Origin: Phanerodontia chrysosporium
Lineage: Eukaryota; Basidiomycota; Agaricomycetes; Polyporales; Phanerochaetaceae
Assembly: GCA_001910725.1 (NCBI GenBank)
Contig: MJGA01000001.1
Span: forward strand, 310,001-374,000
Direction: 5' to 3'
DNA: 64,000 nucleotides
Under the pieces are notes generated by a model. That model was not told the DNA's origin and ran no database searches. It saw only the letters and a program-made list of their open reading frames with translations. This document shows positions 62,403 through 64,000 of the stretch, piece by piece (the stretch's first letter is position 1; each line of letters starts with the position of its first letter). Position numbers and translations under genes: made by a program.

Positions 62403-63628
62403 ATGGCGTCCGAGATCCCCAAGACGATGAAGGCCCTCATCACGCAGCCCGACAAGACCGCCAAGGTCGAGGAGGTGCCTGTCCTGAGATCGACGACAAC
62501 GAGGTGCTCGTCAAGGTCGTCGCGCTCGCGCAGAACCCGACCGACTGGAAGCGTACGTCCCTCTCACCTCTTCCGTGTGCGCCCCCACTGACTGCGCCGC
62601 GCAGACATCAAGGGCATCTGCAACCCGGGCACGATCTGCGGGTGCGACTGGTCGGGGTACGTCGTGAAGACGGGGCGGAACGTGTCCTCTCCGGCCGTCG
62701 GCACGCACGTCGCGGGCTTCGTGCACGGCGGCACGTACAAGGACCGCGGCGCGTTCGCCGAGTATGTCAAGACGGGCGCGGACCTCTGCTGGCCGGTCCC
62801 CGCGGGCACGCTCAGCCACGAGGAGGCCGCGACGATGGGCTGCAGCTTCTGGACGGCCGTCCAGGCGCTCTTCCACCCGACCCGCCTCGCCTCGTGGAGC
62901 CCCCGAACAAGGTCGACAAGGAGGAGTGGGTGCTCGTGTATGGCGGAAGCGGTGAGTGCATGCACGCGCGTGAGACGCTGGGATGAAGAGGCTGATCAGG
63001 GTCCTCAAGGTTCTGTCGGCATGTTCGCCATTCAGCTCGCGCACATCGCCGGATACAAGGTCGTGGCAACTGCTTCGCCCCGGAACCACGAGCTCTGCAA
63101 GTCCCTCGGTGCGGACGCGGTCGTTGACGTACGTTTCCCTCGCGCACATATGCTGTTCGCGATGCTCATCCCCTGCAGTACAAGGACCCGAACGCTATCG
63201 GCAAGATCAAGGAGATCACGAACAACAGCATCCACGTCGGGCTGGACGCCATCTCCGAGCTCGAGACGCAGAAGTTTAGCGTGCAGACCTTCGGCACCGG
63301 CGGCGGCAAGCTGGTGACCATCCTCGGTGCCCAGCAAGAGGCGCAGCGCCTGCGCCCCGACGTCAAGGTGCAGAGCACGCTCATCTACACTGCGCTCGGC
63401 CGTTCGTTCGTCTTTGCGGGTAACACTCCATTCCCCGCGAGCGAAGAGGACCGGAGCCACATGGCGCACTTCCTCAAGAAGGTGCCTGAGCTCGTCAAGA
63501 GTGGACAGGTCAAGCCGAACCCGACCAAACTCTTCGAGGGCGGCCTCGAGGGCATCAATGCTGGTCTTCAGCACATGATGGAGGGCAAACACAGCGGCGA
63601 AAAGATTGTTTACCGCCTTTCCAACTAA
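62403..63628 (+). CDS. Medium-chain dehydrogenase/reductase, enoyl-reductase-like, copy 2, two frame breaks
   Basis: This is a tandem paralogue of the gene at 60493: MASEIPKTMKALITQPDKTA, VLVKVVALAQNPTDWK, TICGCDWSGYVVKTGRNVSS, HVAGFVHGGTYKDRGAFAEY, GTLSHEEAATMGCSFWTAVQ, WVLVYGGSGSVGMFAIQLA with HIAGYKVVATASPRNHELCK, LGADAVVDYKDPNAIGKIKE, KPNPTKLFEGGLEGINAGLQ and GEKIVYRLSN at the end. Two breaks, each like one lost C, disrupt the frame: at 62483-62484, where VPVPEIDDNEV should read on, and at 62890-62891, where LALVEPPNKVDKEEW should read on. Both sit in C runs, and the surrounding codons are strongly conserved and C-rich, so a sequencing cause is likely. The high use of C-ending codons, more than in copy 1, suggests strong expression. 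Introns match copy 1 in part. Confidence 0.83.
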
Positions 63629-64000
63629 GTGGTGGGCGTAGATCATGTTAGACAATGTATCTGGACCATGTAATTATAATGTAACTGGAACACCTTTGTC
63701 TCTATTTCCGGGAAGTAAAGGCGGAGTCATCCCGCGTAAGCACATCTGCTCCTGTGTGGGTTATGAGAACCATATGTTCCGCTTGCGCAGAACGGGCCCA
63801 ATTCTAGAAGAATACGAGTTAGTCTTCTCGCTGCGTATGTCGACTCAAGCGCCTCACCGTCGTGGAAGCCGTCCAGTCGTCACCAAAAATCATATGGTCC
63901 TTATTTGAGCCTTTGATTATTGCTGGCTAAATGCATCGTGACGGATTGAGCAGCAGTAGTGCAAATCATAGCGCTAGCCACACCTCAATAGTAAAGCACT
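63629..64000. other. Right-end intergenic stretch
   Basis: 372 bp after the last stop. It is AT-richer than the genes and holds the 3' end of reductase 2; nothing else is supported before the window ends. Confidence 0.5.

Noticed and set aside
62403..63628. Reductase copy 2 as a decayed pseudogene
   Set aside because: The only lesions are two single-base losses in C runs; codons around them are strongly conserved and biased, and the same lesion type recurs in genes expected to be essential in this window.

Overview
The window is nuclear DNA from a filamentous basidiomycete, most likely an Agaricomycete. The evidence is dense gene packing on both strands, GC-rich coding DNA, many GT-AG introns of about 48-65 nt in almost every gene, and a fungal protein set (DASH subunit Spc19, a Boi-type SH3/SAM/PH protein, a Ran1/Ksp1-type kinase, fungal sugar transporters). 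I see no rRNA, tRNA, CRISPR array, transposon or prokaryotic-style operon. The species cannot be named from the sequence alone. Exon junctions were placed by eye from splice consensus and protein-family continuity.

Layout. 1-8 kb: a sugar transporter, two related hotdog-fold thioesterase-like genes on either side of a Ran1/Ksp1-type kinase, and the ITP pyrophosphatase HAM1. 8.5-21 kb: SMC5, exosome subunit RRP43, aspartate-semialdehyde dehydrogenase, EMC6, a small basidiomycete protein, and a TTC27-like TPR protein. 21-28 kb: a large Boi-like polarity scaffold and a secreted/anchored single-pass membrane protein. 28-44 kb: nuclear and nucleolar genes, namely NUP188, mitochondrial ribosomal protein uL13m, an unknown nuclear protein, FG nucleoporin NUP42, TAF4 and NOP14. 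45-55 kb: glycerophosphodiester phosphodiesterase, a gephyrin-like MogA-MoeA fusion, SPC19, a class 3 lipase and a disordered Ser-rich protein. 55-64 kb: mitochondrial seryl-tRNA synthetase, CWF19L1/Drn1, and two tandem medium-chain reductase paralogues.

Most genes are single-copy housekeeping functions with no shared pathway, so there is no evidence of a biosynthetic or defence cluster. Two local duplications stand out: the hotdog pair (one copy has lost the His of its catalytic HGG motif) and the reductase pair at the right end.

An important property of this sequence is a recurrent one-base frame break. In eight genes (sugar transporter, kinase, HAM1, RRP43, the membrane protein, NUP42, CWF19L1 and the second reductase) the conserved protein continues in another frame after a short mononucleotide run, mostly G/C, almost always as if one base were missing. 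Several of these genes are expected to be essential, so I read the breaks mainly as consensus errors in the assembly rather than pseudogenes. I found no convincing previously undescribed system. The best leads are the hotdog pair, the His-rich linker of the molybdenum-cofactor enzyme, unusual tiny exons, and a hairpin-rich intergenic stretch.
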